Assembly (NCBI GenBank): GCA_045801465.1
Contig: JBJMSU010000139.1
Span: 1 to 9,206, forward strand
Length of the DNA: 9,206 nt
Origin: DATFWC01 sp045801465
GTDB lineage: Bacteria > Pseudomonadota > Alphaproteobacteria > Rhizobiales > Xanthobacteraceae
Reading direction: 5' to 3'
Shown: one piece after another, positions 1 to 6,787 of the stretch
How positions within the stretch are numbered: the first letter of the stretch is position 1
How the letters are laid out: each line of letters starts with the position of its first letter
Notes under the pieces: model-generated
What the model was told of the DNA's origin: nothing
Database searches by the model: none
The model's input: only the letters and a program-made list of their open reading frames with translations
Program-made: the position numbers and the translations under genes

Positions 1-1152
1 GTCAAGGTGATCGATGCCGCGCCGGCCCAGATTCCAGCCGCCAGCGCGGTCAAGCGCGCGCTCGACGTGTTAAAAAACGCAAAACGTCCCCTGATCATTC
101 TGGGCAAGGGGGCAGCCTACGCGCAGGCCGACGACGATATCCGTACCCTGATCGAAAAAAGCGGAATTCCGTTCCTGCCCATGAGCATGGCAAAGGGACT
201 GCTGCCCGATACCCATCCGCAGTGCGCCGGAGCGGCGCGTTCCACGGTGCTCAAAGAAGCCGATGTGGTGATGCTGATTGGCGCCCGGCTCAATTGGCTG
301 CTGTCGCACGGCAAGGGCAAGACCTGGGGAGAGGCCCCGAAGAAGTTCATCCAGATCGATATCGAGCCCAGGGAGATGGACTCGAACATCGAGATAGCAG
401 CTCCCGTGGTGGGCGACATAGGATCATGCGTGGCAGCCCTTATCGCGGGCATGGGCGGCAACTGGCCGGCTGCGCCCGCCGACTGGGTCGGTGCCGTCAA
501 CTCGAAGCGGGAAGATAACATCGCAAAGATGGCGCCGCGGCTGATGAACAACAAATCGCCGATGGACTATCACGGCGCGCTCGGTGCGCTGCGCACGGTC
601 ATAAAAGAGCGCCCGGATGCGATCCTGGTGAATGAAGGCGCCAACACTCTCGATCTCGCTCGTGGCGTGATCGACATGTACAAGCCCCGCAAGCGGCTCG
701 ACGTCGGCACCTGGGGCGTCATGGGCATCGGCATGGGCTTTGCCATCGCGGCCGCGGTGGAGACCGGTAAACCCGTGCTCGCGGTCGAAGGCGACAGCGC
801 CTTTGGCTTTTCCGGCATGGAAGTGGAAACGATCTGCCGGTACGACCTTCCGGTCTGCGTCGTCGTCTTCAACAACAACGGCATCTACCGGGGAACGAAC
901 GTCAATCCCGCCGGCGGCCCCGACCCTGCGCCGACCGTCTTCGTCAAAGACGCGCGCTACGACAAGATGATGGAAGCATTCGGCGGCGTTGGCGTGCACG
1001 TGACGACGCCCGACGAGCTGAGCCGCGCCGTCAACGAGGCGATGGACTCCGGCAAACCGACGCTCATCAACGCCGCGATCGACCCAGCGGCAGGCACCGA
1101 GAGCGGCCGCATCGGCAACCTCAATCCGCAGAGCGTGATCCGCAAAAAATGA
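1..1152 (+). CDS. oxc: Oxalyl-CoA decarboxylase, C-terminal part (5' end outside window)
   Basis: This is the thiamine-diphosphate enzyme that converts oxalyl-CoA to formyl-CoA and CO2 in the cytoplasm, the second step of oxalate breakdown. The frame is open from base 1 (GTC AAG GTG ATC GAT), so the GTG at 7 is not a real start. The 383 visible residues cover the central and C-terminal domains of a family of about 570 residues. They include LGKGAAYAQ and IGARLNWLLSHGKGKTWGE in the nucleotide-binding middle domain, where the Oxalobacter enzyme binds ADP. The ThDP/Mg motif begins with GDS at visible residues 264-266 (790-798) and ends with NNNG from 871. The end ESGRIGNLN matches the C-terminal segment that closes over the active site in the Oxalobacter enzyme. 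The catalytic ThDP glutamate lies upstream of the window. The TGA stop (1150-1152) is followed within 70 bases by frc, its pathway partner. Recognition rests on remembered similarity along the whole length, and other ThDP enzymes such as acetolactate synthase fit much less well. Confidence 0.95.
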   Translation, partial: VKVIDAAPAQIPAASAVKRALDVLKNAKRPLIILGKGAAYAQADDDIRTLIEKSGIPFLPMSMAKGLLPDTHPQCAGAARSTVLKEADVVMLIGARLNWLLSHGKGKTWGEAPKKFIQIDIEPREMDSNIEIAAPVVGDIGSCVAALIAGMGGNWPAAPADWVGAVNSKREDNIAKMAPRLMNNKSPMDYHGALGALRTVIKERPDAILVNEGANTLDLARGVIDMYKPRKRLDVGTWGVMGIGMGFAIAAAVETGKPVLAVEGDSAFGFSGMEVETICRYDLPVCVVVFNNNGIYRGTNVNPAGGPDPAPTVFVKDARYDKMMEAFGGVGVHVTTPDELSRAVNEAMDSGKPTLINAAIDPAAGTESGRIGNLNPQSVIRKK

Positions 1153-1163
1153 AGGAGCACGCG

Positions 1164-1205
1164 ATGAATGCACGGGAAGCGAGCCTCGCTCGCGCGGAAC
1201 AATAG
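1164..1205 (+). CDS. Possible 13-residue leader peptide between oxc and frc
   Basis: A tiny frame, ATG at 1164 to TAG at 1203-1205, encodes MNAREASLARAEQ. It has a strong Shine-Dalgarno (AAGGAG, 1152-1157) six bases upstream, overlapping the oxc stop codon. Its own stop ends where the frc ribosome-binding site begins (1205-1213). It contains the small palindrome agcgagcctcgct (1178-1190). It could couple translation of oxc to frc, or it could be the decayed start of an older gene. Nothing in the peptide identifies a function, and it may not be biologically meaningful. Confidence 0.25.
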   Translation: MNAREASLARAEQ

Positions 1206-1213
1206 AGGAAGGA
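1205..1213 (+). promoter_or_regulatory. Ribosome-binding site fixing the frc start
   Basis: The purine run gaggaagga lies five bases before the ATG at 1219 and supports that start. The in-frame ATG at 1168 would add 17 residues (beginning MHGKRASLARNN), and its only nearby Shine-Dalgarno sequence (1152-1157) serves the ATG at 1164 equally well. The 1219 start is therefore preferred. Confidence 0.7.
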
Positions 1214-1218
1214 CTACG

Positions 1219-2733
1219 ATGGCAACGCGCAGGAAGGCGAAGAAGAGCAAGACCGCGGGCAAAGCCGCGCAGGCCAAGATTGCGGCAACGCGCAAGGCAA
1301 GTCGCCGCGCCACGGCCAAGAAGGTCGTGACGCTGCGGCCGAGCGCCACGACCGCATCGGCCAGGCGAGCTAAGAAGCCGGCCGCCAACGGAGCACGCAG
1401 GGGCGCCGGAAATGGGCTGCCGAAGCCCAGCGCTCAGCCGTGGGGACAGGCCGGCAAGGCGCTCGACGGCGTGCGCATCCTCGATTTCACCCACGTGCAG
1501 TCGGGTCCGACCTGCACCCAGCTCCTCGCCTGGTTCGGCGCCGACGTGATCAAGATCGAGCGTCCGGGCGTCGGCGACATCACCCGCGGCCAGTTGCGCG
1601 ACGTTCCCAACGTGGACAGCCTCTATTTCACGATGCTGAACCACAACAAGCGCTCGATTACGGTCGACTCGAAGAACCCGCGGGGCAAGGAGGTCATCGA
1701 GCGCCTGATCAAGCAGTGCGACGTCCTGGTCGAGAACTTCGCGCCCGGCGCGCTCGACCGCATGGGTTTCACGTTCGAGCGTATTCATGAGCTCAATCCG
1801 CGCATGGTCGTCGCCTCGGTCAAGGGCTTCGGGCCCGGGCCGTACGAGGATTGCAAGGTCTACGAGAACGTGGCGCAATGCGCGGGCGGCGGCGCCTCGA
1901 CCACCGGGTTCCGCGAGGGCCCGCCGCTCGTCTCCGGCGCGCAGATCGGGGATTCGGGCACCGGCCTGCACCTCGCGCTCGGCATCGTCTGTGCGCTCTA
2001 CCAGCGCAACCGCACCGGCCGCGGCCAGCGGGTGCTCGCCGCCATGCAGGACGGCGTGCTCAATCTGTGCCGCGTGAAGCTGCGCGACCAGCAGCGGCTC
2101 AAGCACGGTCCGCTCAAGGAATACAGCCAGTATGGCGAAGGCATTCCGTTCGGCGACGCGGTGCCGCGCGCCGGCAACGACTCGGGCGGCGGCCAGCCGG
2201 GATGGATTCTCAAGTGCAAAGGTTTTGAGACCGATCCCGACGCCTACGTGTACTTCATCACCCAGGCGCCGGTATGGGAGAAGATCTGCGACCTGATCGG
2301 CAAGCCCGAATGGAAGAGCGATCCGGACTACGCCACCCCGCCGGCGCGGCTGCCGCGCCTCAAGCACATCTTCAACACGATCGAGGAGTGGACCAAGACC
2401 AAGACCAAGTTCGAGGTCATGGAGATCTGCAATCCGCTCGACATTCCAGTCGGCCCGATCCTGTCGATGAAGGAACTCGCCGACGAGCCGTCGCTGCGCG
2501 AGACCGGCACCGTAGTCGAGGTCGACCATCCGACGCGCGGCAAGTACCTGACGGTCGGCAACCCCATCAAGATGTCGGACTCGGTCTCGGAGGTGAAGCG
2601 CTCGCCGCTGCTCGGCGAGCATACCGAGGAGATCCTCAAGCAGGTGCTCGGCTACTCGGACGGCGAAATCGCCGACATCAAGACGTCGGGCGCCGTGACG
2701 GCGGCCGAGAAGGCGCGCGCGGAAGCGGCGTAA
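1219..2733 (+). CDS. frc: Formyl-CoA:oxalate CoA-transferase with basic N-terminal extension
   Basis: A class III CoA-transferase (CaiB/BaiF family) that moves CoA from formyl-CoA to oxalate, giving oxalyl-CoA for Oxc and releasing formate. It has 504 residues. The core from about residue 81 (ALDGVRILDFTHVQ) is about 424 residues, matching Oxalobacter FRC and E. coli YfdW. The catalytic aspartate is D245 in GAQIGDSGTG (Asp169 of FRC). The mobile glycine loop is SGGGQPGW at 322-329, with Ser where FRC and YfdW have the first Gly. Residue 125 is Gln, as in YfdW, where Oxalobacter FRC has Trp48. Residues 1-80 are an extra Lys/Arg/Ala-rich tail with no acidic residue before D83, which is not part of the usual family fold. 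The family also contains transferases for other acyl-CoAs, but the close match and the neighbouring oxc make the oxalate role very likely. A palindromic element starts seven bases after the stop. Confidence 0.95.
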   Translation: MATRRKAKKSKTAGKAAQAKIAATRKASRRATAKKVVTLRPSATTASARRAKKPAANGARRGAGNGLPKPSAQPWGQAGKALDGVRILDFTHVQSGPTCTQLLAWFGADVIKIERPGVGDITRGQLRDVPNVDSLYFTMLNHNKRSITVDSKNPRGKEVIERLIKQCDVLVENFAPGALDRMGFTFERIHELNPRMVVASVKGFGPGPYEDCKVYENVAQCAGGGASTTGFREGPPLVSGAQIGDSGTGLHLALGIVCALYQRNRTGRGQRVLAAMQDGVLNLCRVKLRDQQRLKHGPLKEYSQYGEGIPFGDAVPRAGNDSGGGQPGWILKCKGFETDPDAYVYFITQAPVWEKICDLIGKPEWKSDPDYATPPARLPRLKHIFNTIEEWTKTKTKFEVMEICNPLDIPVGPILSMKELADEPSLRETGTVVEVDHPTRGKYLTVGNPIKMSDSVSEVKRSPLLGEHTEEILKQVLGYSDGEIADIKTSGAVTAAEKARAEAA

Positions 2734-2740
2734 CTAGCCT

Positions 2741-2875
2741 GTCGTCCCGGGCGCAGCGCAGCGCTTGGCGCTGCGCTGCAGACCCGGGACCCATGAACAC
2801 CGATGGTGCAATCATCGTACGGTCGGAGTTCATGGATCCCGGCTCTCGCGCCACTGGCGCTCGGCCGGGATGACG
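2741..2875. repeat. Composite palindromic element B in the frc-formyltransferase gap
   Basis: It is two hairpins facing each other. The left hairpin pairs gtcccggg (2744-2751) with cccgggac (2783-2790), and inside it gcagcgcagcgc (2753-2764) pairs with gcgctgcgctgc (2768-2779) around a three-base loop. The right hairpin pairs atcccggc (2836-2843) with gccgggat (2864-2871). The two halves are imperfect inverted copies: gtcgtcccgg at the left edge mirrors ccgggatgac at the right, and gggacccatgaac mirrors gttcatggatccc. It fills the gap from seven bases after the frc stop to 23 bases before the next start. There is no T-run, so a classical terminator is unlikely. It resembles the dispersed palindromes common in Bradyrhizobium-like genomes (recognition from memory). 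Confidence 0.85.
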
Positions 2876-2898
2876 CGAGCGGGGGGAAAGGAGTTTAG

Positions 2899-3828
2899 AT
2901 GCGTATCGTGGTCCACGGCCAACAGGCTTTCGGCAAGGCCGTGCTGGAAGCGCTCATCAAGCGCGGCGAGAACGTGGTCGCCGTGTACGCCGCGCCGGAA
3001 AAGCCGGGACAGAAGGCCGATCCGTTGAAAGAGGCGGCGCAGGCAGCCGGGCTCCCGGTCTATCAGCCCGCCTCCTACCGCAAGCCGGAAGTGTGGGAGC
3101 AGTTCAAAGAGCTAAAGCCCGATCTGCAGGTGATGGCCTTCGTCACCCTGTTCGTGCCGGAGGACTTCCTCAACATCCCGACCTATGGCTCGATTCAGTA
3201 CCACCCGTCGTTGCTGCCGCGCTATCGCGGTCCGAGCGCGATCAACTGGCCGATCATCCAGGGCGAAACCGAGACCGGCCTGTCGATCTTCTGGCCTGAC
3301 AACGGCCTCGATACCGGCGCCGTGCTGCTGCAGAAGAAGACGCATATCGGGCCGGAGGATACGCTCGGCTCGGTGTATTTCGACCGGCTGTTCCCGATGG
3401 GGGTCGAGGCGATGCTGGAATCCGTCGATCTCGTGAAGGCCGGCAAGGCGCCGCGCATCAAGCAGGACGACAAGCAGGCGACTTACGAAGGCCGCTGCGG
3501 CCCCGACAACGCCCATATCGACTGGGGCAAGCCGTGGCGCCAGATCTACGATCTGATCCGCGGCTGCAATCCCGCGCCGGGCGCATGGGCAAGCTGCAAC
3601 GGCCAGAAGCTGCAGATTTTCGAGTCCAAGCCCCTGCCGGCGCGCGATCCCAAGGGCATCGGCGGCAAGATGGGCGAGATCGTCGCGGTCGATGGCGATG
3701 GCTTCACGGTGGTGTGTGCGGACGGTCGCATCCGCGTGATGCGGGTCAAGCCTGCCGACGGACCGAAGACCGGCGCCGGCGAATTCGCCGCCGCCGCCAA
3801 GCTTGCGGTGGGCACGCGCCTCACCTGA
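2899..3828 (+). CDS. Stand-alone formyltransferase, ALDH1L1 10-formyl-THF hydrolase-domain type
   Basis: A 309-residue cytoplasmic protein of the formyltransferase family. Residues 1-200 form the Rossmann-like folate-binding domain (MRIVVHGQQAFG at the start, then GSIQYHPSLLPRYRG at 97-111 and GLDTG at 136-140). A smaller C-terminal domain follows from about residue 205. Likely catalytic residues are His102 and Asp138. The Asn of the canonical Asn-His-Asp triad (N-x-H in Met-tRNA formyltransferase and GAR transformylase) is Gln100 here; the ALDH1L1 hydrolase domain also lacks it. SAINWPIIQG, SIFWPDNGLDTG and LLQKK are ALDH1L1-like rather than Fmt-like. The known reaction of that domain is hydrolysis of 10-formyl-THF to THF and formate. 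The start is supported by AAAGGAG (2887-2893) five bases upstream. Its position between frc and the formyl-THF ligase gene points to formyl-group handling in oxalate metabolism. Acceptor and direction are unknown. Confidence 0.85.
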   Translation: MRIVVHGQQAFGKAVLEALIKRGENVVAVYAAPEKPGQKADPLKEAAQAAGLPVYQPASYRKPEVWEQFKELKPDLQVMAFVTLFVPEDFLNIPTYGSIQYHPSLLPRYRGPSAINWPIIQGETETGLSIFWPDNGLDTGAVLLQKKTHIGPEDTLGSVYFDRLFPMGVEAMLESVDLVKAGKAPRIKQDDKQATYEGRCGPDNAHIDWGKPWRQIYDLIRGCNPAPGAWASCNGQKLQIFESKPLPARDPKGIGGKMGEIVAVDGDGFTVVCADGRIRVMRVKPADGPKTGAGEFAAAAKLAVGTRLT

Positions 3829-3864
3829 TTGCCGCTTCTTGCCTGCAGATTAGGAACGAACCCG

Positions 3865-5589
3865 ATGCAAGCTCCAGCCCAGAAACGTGAGACGGCCGCT
3901 TCGCAGCACACCAATCCGAAGTCCGACATCGAGATTTCGCAAGCCGCCAGGAAGCGGCCGATCATCGAGATCGCGCGCGACAAGCTCGGCATCCCGGCCG
4001 AAAACCTCGATCCTTACGGCCACTACAAGGCCAAGGTGTCGATGGACTACGTCAAGTCGCTGCAGAACCGGCCGAACGGCAAGCTGATCCTGGTCTCGGC
4101 GATCACCCCGACGCCGGCCGGCGAAGGCAAAACCACCACCACGGTCGGCCTCACCGACGCGCTCAACCAGATCGGCAAGAAGGCGATGCTGTGCCTGCGC
4201 GAGCCGAGTCTCGGTCCCTCGTTCGGCATGAAGGGCGGGGCGGCCGGCGGCGGCTATGCCCAGGTCGTGCCGATGGAGGACATCAACCTCCATTTCACCG
4301 GCGACTTCCACGCCATCACGTCGGCGAACAACCTGCTCGCGGCGATGATCGACAACCACATCTATTGGGGCAACGCGCTCGGCGTCGACAGCCGGCGCGT
4401 GGTGTGGCGCCGCGTGCTCGACATGAACGACCGGGCATTGCGCTCGATCGTGTCCTCGCTGGGCGGGGTCGCCAACGGGTTCCCGCGCGAGGATGGGTTC
4501 GACATCACGGTCGCCTCCGAGGTCATGGCGATCTTCTGTCTCGCCAAGGATCTCGACGACCTGAAGAACCGCCTGGGCAACATCGTCGTCGCCTATACGC
4601 GCGACCGCAAGCCGGTGCGCGCGCGCGACCTCAAGGCCCACGGCGCCATGACGGCGCTGCTCAAGGAGGCGCTGGCCCCCAACCTGGTGCAGACGCTCGA
4701 GGGCACGCCTGCCTTCGTGCATGGCGGGCCGTTTGCCAATATCGCGCACGGCTGCAACTCGGTGCTGGCGACCACGACGGCGCTCAAGCTCGCCGACTAC
4801 GTGGTGACGGAGGCGGGATTCGGCGCCGATCTCGGCGGCGAGAAGTTCATCGACATCAAGTGCCGCAAGACCGGTCTCGCGCCCGATTGCGTCGTTCTGG
4901 TCGCCACCATCCGGGCGCTCAAGATGCATGGCGGCGTCAAGAAGGACGAGCTCAAGACCGAGAACCTGAAGGCACTCGAAGCCGGTCTGGGAAATCTCCA
5001 GCGTCACGTCGAGAACGTGCAGAAATTCGGCATCATCCCGATCGTGTCGATCAACCGGTTCAGCTCCGATACCGATGCCGAGATCGATCTGGTGACGAAG
5101 TCGTGCGCCAAGCTCGGTGTGGAAGCCTTCATGGCCGACCATTGGGCGGAGGGCGGTGCCGGCGCGGTCGACGTCGCGCGCGCGGTCGTCAAGGCCGCCG
5201 ACAGCGGCAAGAGCAAGCTCAAGCTCCTCTATCCCGACGACATGCCGCTGATCGACAAGATCCGCACCATCGCCAAGGAGATCTATCGCGCCAAAGACAT
5301 CGATGCGCCGAAACCGGTGCGCGACCAGCTCGCCGCGTTCGAGGCGATCGGCGCCGGCAAATTCCCGGTCTGCATCGCCAAGACGCAATACAGCTTCTCG
5401 ACCAATCCGGACTCCAAGGGAACGCCGAGCGACCACGTAATCCCCGTCCGCGAGGTGCGGCTCTCGGCCGGCGCTGAGTTCGTGGTGGCGATCTGCGGAG
5501 AGATCATGACCATGCCGGGCTTGCCCAAGGTGCCGGCCGCCGACTCCATCGACGTCGGACCCGACGGCCGCATCGCGGGACTGTTCTGA
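3865..5589 (+). CDS. fhs: Formate--tetrahydrofolate ligase
   Basis: Catalyses formate + ATP + THF to 10-formyl-THF, ADP and phosphate, feeding formate carbon into C1 assimilation (also called ftfL in methylotrophs). It has 574 residues from the ATG at 3865, close to the usual 555-560 plus a short polar N-terminal tail. The ATP-binding loop is TPTPAGEGKTTTT (residues 81-93). Family hallmarks follow: REPSLGPSFGMKGGAAGGG, NLHFTGDFHAITSANNLL, EGTPAFVHGGPFANIAHGC, EAGFGADLGGEKF, and the terminal sequence IDVGPDGRIAGLF. The start was chosen for AGGA (3852-3855) nine bases upstream; a TTG at 3829 directly after the preceding stop has no ribosome-binding site. It lies 36 bases after the formyltransferase gene with no palindrome between them, so the two are probably one translational unit. 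Its presence together with formate dehydrogenase lets the cell split formate between assimilation and energy. Confidence 0.97.
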   Translation: MQAPAQKRETAASQHTNPKSDIEISQAARKRPIIEIARDKLGIPAENLDPYGHYKAKVSMDYVKSLQNRPNGKLILVSAITPTPAGEGKTTTTVGLTDALNQIGKKAMLCLREPSLGPSFGMKGGAAGGGYAQVVPMEDINLHFTGDFHAITSANNLLAAMIDNHIYWGNALGVDSRRVVWRRVLDMNDRALRSIVSSLGGVANGFPREDGFDITVASEVMAIFCLAKDLDDLKNRLGNIVVAYTRDRKPVRARDLKAHGAMTALLKEALAPNLVQTLEGTPAFVHGGPFANIAHGCNSVLATTTALKLADYVVTEAGFGADLGGEKFIDIKCRKTGLAPDCVVLVATIRALKMHGGVKKDELKTENLKALEAGLGNLQRHVENVQKFGIIPIVSINRFSSDTDAEIDLVTKSCAKLGVEAFMADHWAEGGAGAVDVARAVVKAADSGKSKLKLLYPDDMPLIDKIRTIAKEIYRAKDIDAPKPVRDQLAAFEAIGAGKFPVCIAKTQYSFSTNPDSKGTPSDHVIPVREVRLSAGAEFVVAICGEIMTMPGLPKVPAADSIDVGPDGRIAGLF

Positions 5590-5648
5590 GGTCGCCGCTG
5601 ATGACCCTCGTGCACGCGATAATCCGGATGAGCTCGCGAGGCTCTCCC

Positions 5649-5771
5649 AATCCCTCCCCCGAAGGGGGAGGGTGGCGCGCGCAGCGCGCCGGGTCGGGGG
5701 TCAGCGCAGCTCTGCAAACGACCCAACCCGCCTCGCTTCGCTCGGCACCCTCCCCTTTCAGGGGAGGGATT
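5649..5771. repeat. Composite palindromic element C in the fhs-fdhB gap
   Basis: This is a large nested palindrome, different in sequence from elements B and A. Left hairpin: ccctccccc (5652-5660) with gggggaggg (5664-5672), loop gaa. A second hairpin is ggcgcgc (5674-5680) with gcgcgcc (5684-5690). Right hairpin: ccctcccct (5748-5756) with aggggaggg (5760-5768), loop ttc. The outer edges aatccctcccc (5649-5659) and ggggagggatt (5761-5771) are exact inverted copies. The inner segment gcctcgcttcgctcggc is of a kind often seen in dispersed repeats of Bradyrhizobium relatives (from memory). The right edge lies 17 bases before the next gene's start, leaving only its ribosome-binding site. The bases 5590-5648 between the fhs stop and the element show nothing recognisable. 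Confidence 0.85.
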
Positions 5772-5788
5772 AAGCAGGAGGCGCGGCC

Positions 5789-6778
5789 GTGAACGCATTG
5801 ACGCCGCCGCCGCAAACGAGCCGCCGCCGGCCGCCGAAGACGCCGAAAGGTCGTCAGGTCGAGCCGCAGGCGCTCGCGGAGGTGCGTGCGCTGTTGGGCG
5901 AGCGCGAGCGGCGGCGCGACCTTTTGATCGAGCACCTGCACCTCATCCAGGATCATTATGGGCACCTGTCCGCCGCGCATCTCGCCGCGCTGGCGTTGGA
6001 GATGAAGCTCGCGCTCACCGAGGTCTACGAGGTCGCGACCTTTTACGCGCACTTCGACGTCGTGAAGGAGGGTGAGACGGCGCCGCCGGCCGTGACGGTG
6101 CGCGTGTGCGACAGCCTCAGCTGCGTCATGGCCGGCGCCGAGCGCCTGCTTGGAGAGTTGCCGGGCAAGCTCGGGGCAGGCGTGCGGGTGCTGCGGGCGC
6201 CGTGCATGGGGGCTTGCGACCGCGCTCCGGTGTGCGCGGTCGGGCATGTGCAGGTGCCGCACGCGAGCGCCGAGCGCATCGTCGCTGCGCTCGCGCACGG
6301 AACTCATGCGCATCCATTCACCCCCGGCCGCGATCTTGCGACCTACCGGCTGGAGAAGGGCTACGCGCTGTTGGGCGAGTGCCTGAACGGCAGGCGCACG
6401 CGCGAGGAGATCATTGCCGCCGTGAGCGATGCCAATCTACGCGGCCTCGGCGGCGCCGGCTTTCCTACCGGGCGCAAATGGCAGTTGGTGCGCCAGGAGC
6501 CGGCTCCGCGCCTGATGGCCGTCAACGCCGACGAAGGCGAGCCCGGCACGTTCAAGGACCGCCACTACCTCGAACGTGATCCGCACCGCTTCCTGGAAGG
6601 CATGCTGATCGCCGCCTGGGTGGTCGAGGCGCGCGACATCTATCTCTACATTCGCGACGAGTATCCCGAGATCCGGCTGATGCTGGCCGACGAGATCGCC
6701 AAGCTCGGCGAGGCAGGCTTGAGCCCGCACGCGCGGATTCATCTGCGGCGCGGCGCGGGGGATTATATCTGCGGCTAA
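5789..6778 (+). CDS. fdh1B: Formate dehydrogenase beta subunit, N-terminal piece (NuoE-like domain and first part of NuoF-like domain)
   Basis: The start is GTG at 5789, with aggagg (5776-5781) seven bases before it. Residues 1-25 are a Pro/Arg-rich tail. Residues 26-170 are the thioredoxin-like NuoE/FdsG domain with the [2Fe-2S] ligands C107, C112, C139 and C143 (C-x4-C and C-x3-C). From about residue 190 the NuoF/FdsB domain begins. The glycine-rich FMN/NADH segment GLGGAGFPTGRKW is at 219-231 and NADEGEPGTFKDR at 246-258, including the acidic residues of the nucleotide pocket. The piece stops at GAGDYICG (322-329). Translated alone, it would lack the rest of the flavin domain and the [4Fe-4S] cluster, so it could carry the NuoE cluster but probably not bind FMN properly. 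Confidence 0.85.
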   Translation: MNALTPPPQTSRRRPPKTPKGRQVEPQALAEVRALLGERERRRDLLIEHLHLIQDHYGHLSAAHLAALALEMKLALTEVYEVATFYAHFDVVKEGETAPPAVTVRVCDSLSCVMAGAERLLGELPGKLGAGVRVLRAPCMGACDRAPVCAVGHVQVPHASAERIVAALAHGTHAHPFTPGRDLATYRLEKGYALLGECLNGRRTREEIIAAVSDANLRGLGGAGFPTGRKWQLVRQEPAPRLMAVNADEGEPGTFKDRHYLERDPHRFLEGMLIAAWVVEARDIYLYIRDEYPEIRLMLADEIAKLGEAGLSPHARIHLRRGAGDYICG

Positions 6779-6787
6779 GAGTCGGCG

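Noticed and set aside
1168..1218. Frc start at the upstream in-frame ATG
   Set aside because: The ATG at 1219 has the better-placed ribosome-binding site, and the upstream Shine-Dalgarno is best spaced for the ATG at 1164, which is in another frame.
424..2622. Long open frame of 732 codons on the minus strand
   Set aside because: It lies opposite oxc and frc, both clear family members. Its product is Arg/Ala/His-rich with no family resemblance, as expected for antisense frames in high-GC coding DNA.
2741..2790. Intrinsic terminator after frc
   Set aside because: The hairpin is strong, but it is followed by gggacccatgaac rather than a T-run, and it is half of a larger palindrome.
2899..3828. 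Methionyl-tRNA formyltransferase (fmt)
   Set aside because: The Asn of the N-x-H motif is Gln100 and the surrounding motifs match the ALDH1L1 hydrolase domain better. The gene also sits in a catabolic cluster, not beside peptide deformylase.
3829..3864. TTG at 3829 as start of the formate-THF ligase
   Set aside because: It directly abuts the previous stop and has no ribosome-binding site. The ATG at 3865 has AGGA at suitable spacing.
3850..5436. Open frame of 528 codons on the minus strand
   Set aside because: It is a composition shadow of the formate-THF ligase gene, with no recognisable domain.
5601..5792. Possible 63-residue protein upstream of fdh1B
   Set aside because: It is translated mostly from palindrome C, has no convincing ribosome-binding site, and has the composition of frames across dispersed repeats.
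6776..6778. Recoding of the stop as selenocysteine or pyrrolysine
   Set aside because: Selenocysteine uses UGA and pyrrolysine uses UAG; this codon is UAA. The expected residue is Glu, and the catalytic site of the alpha subunit already uses Cys.
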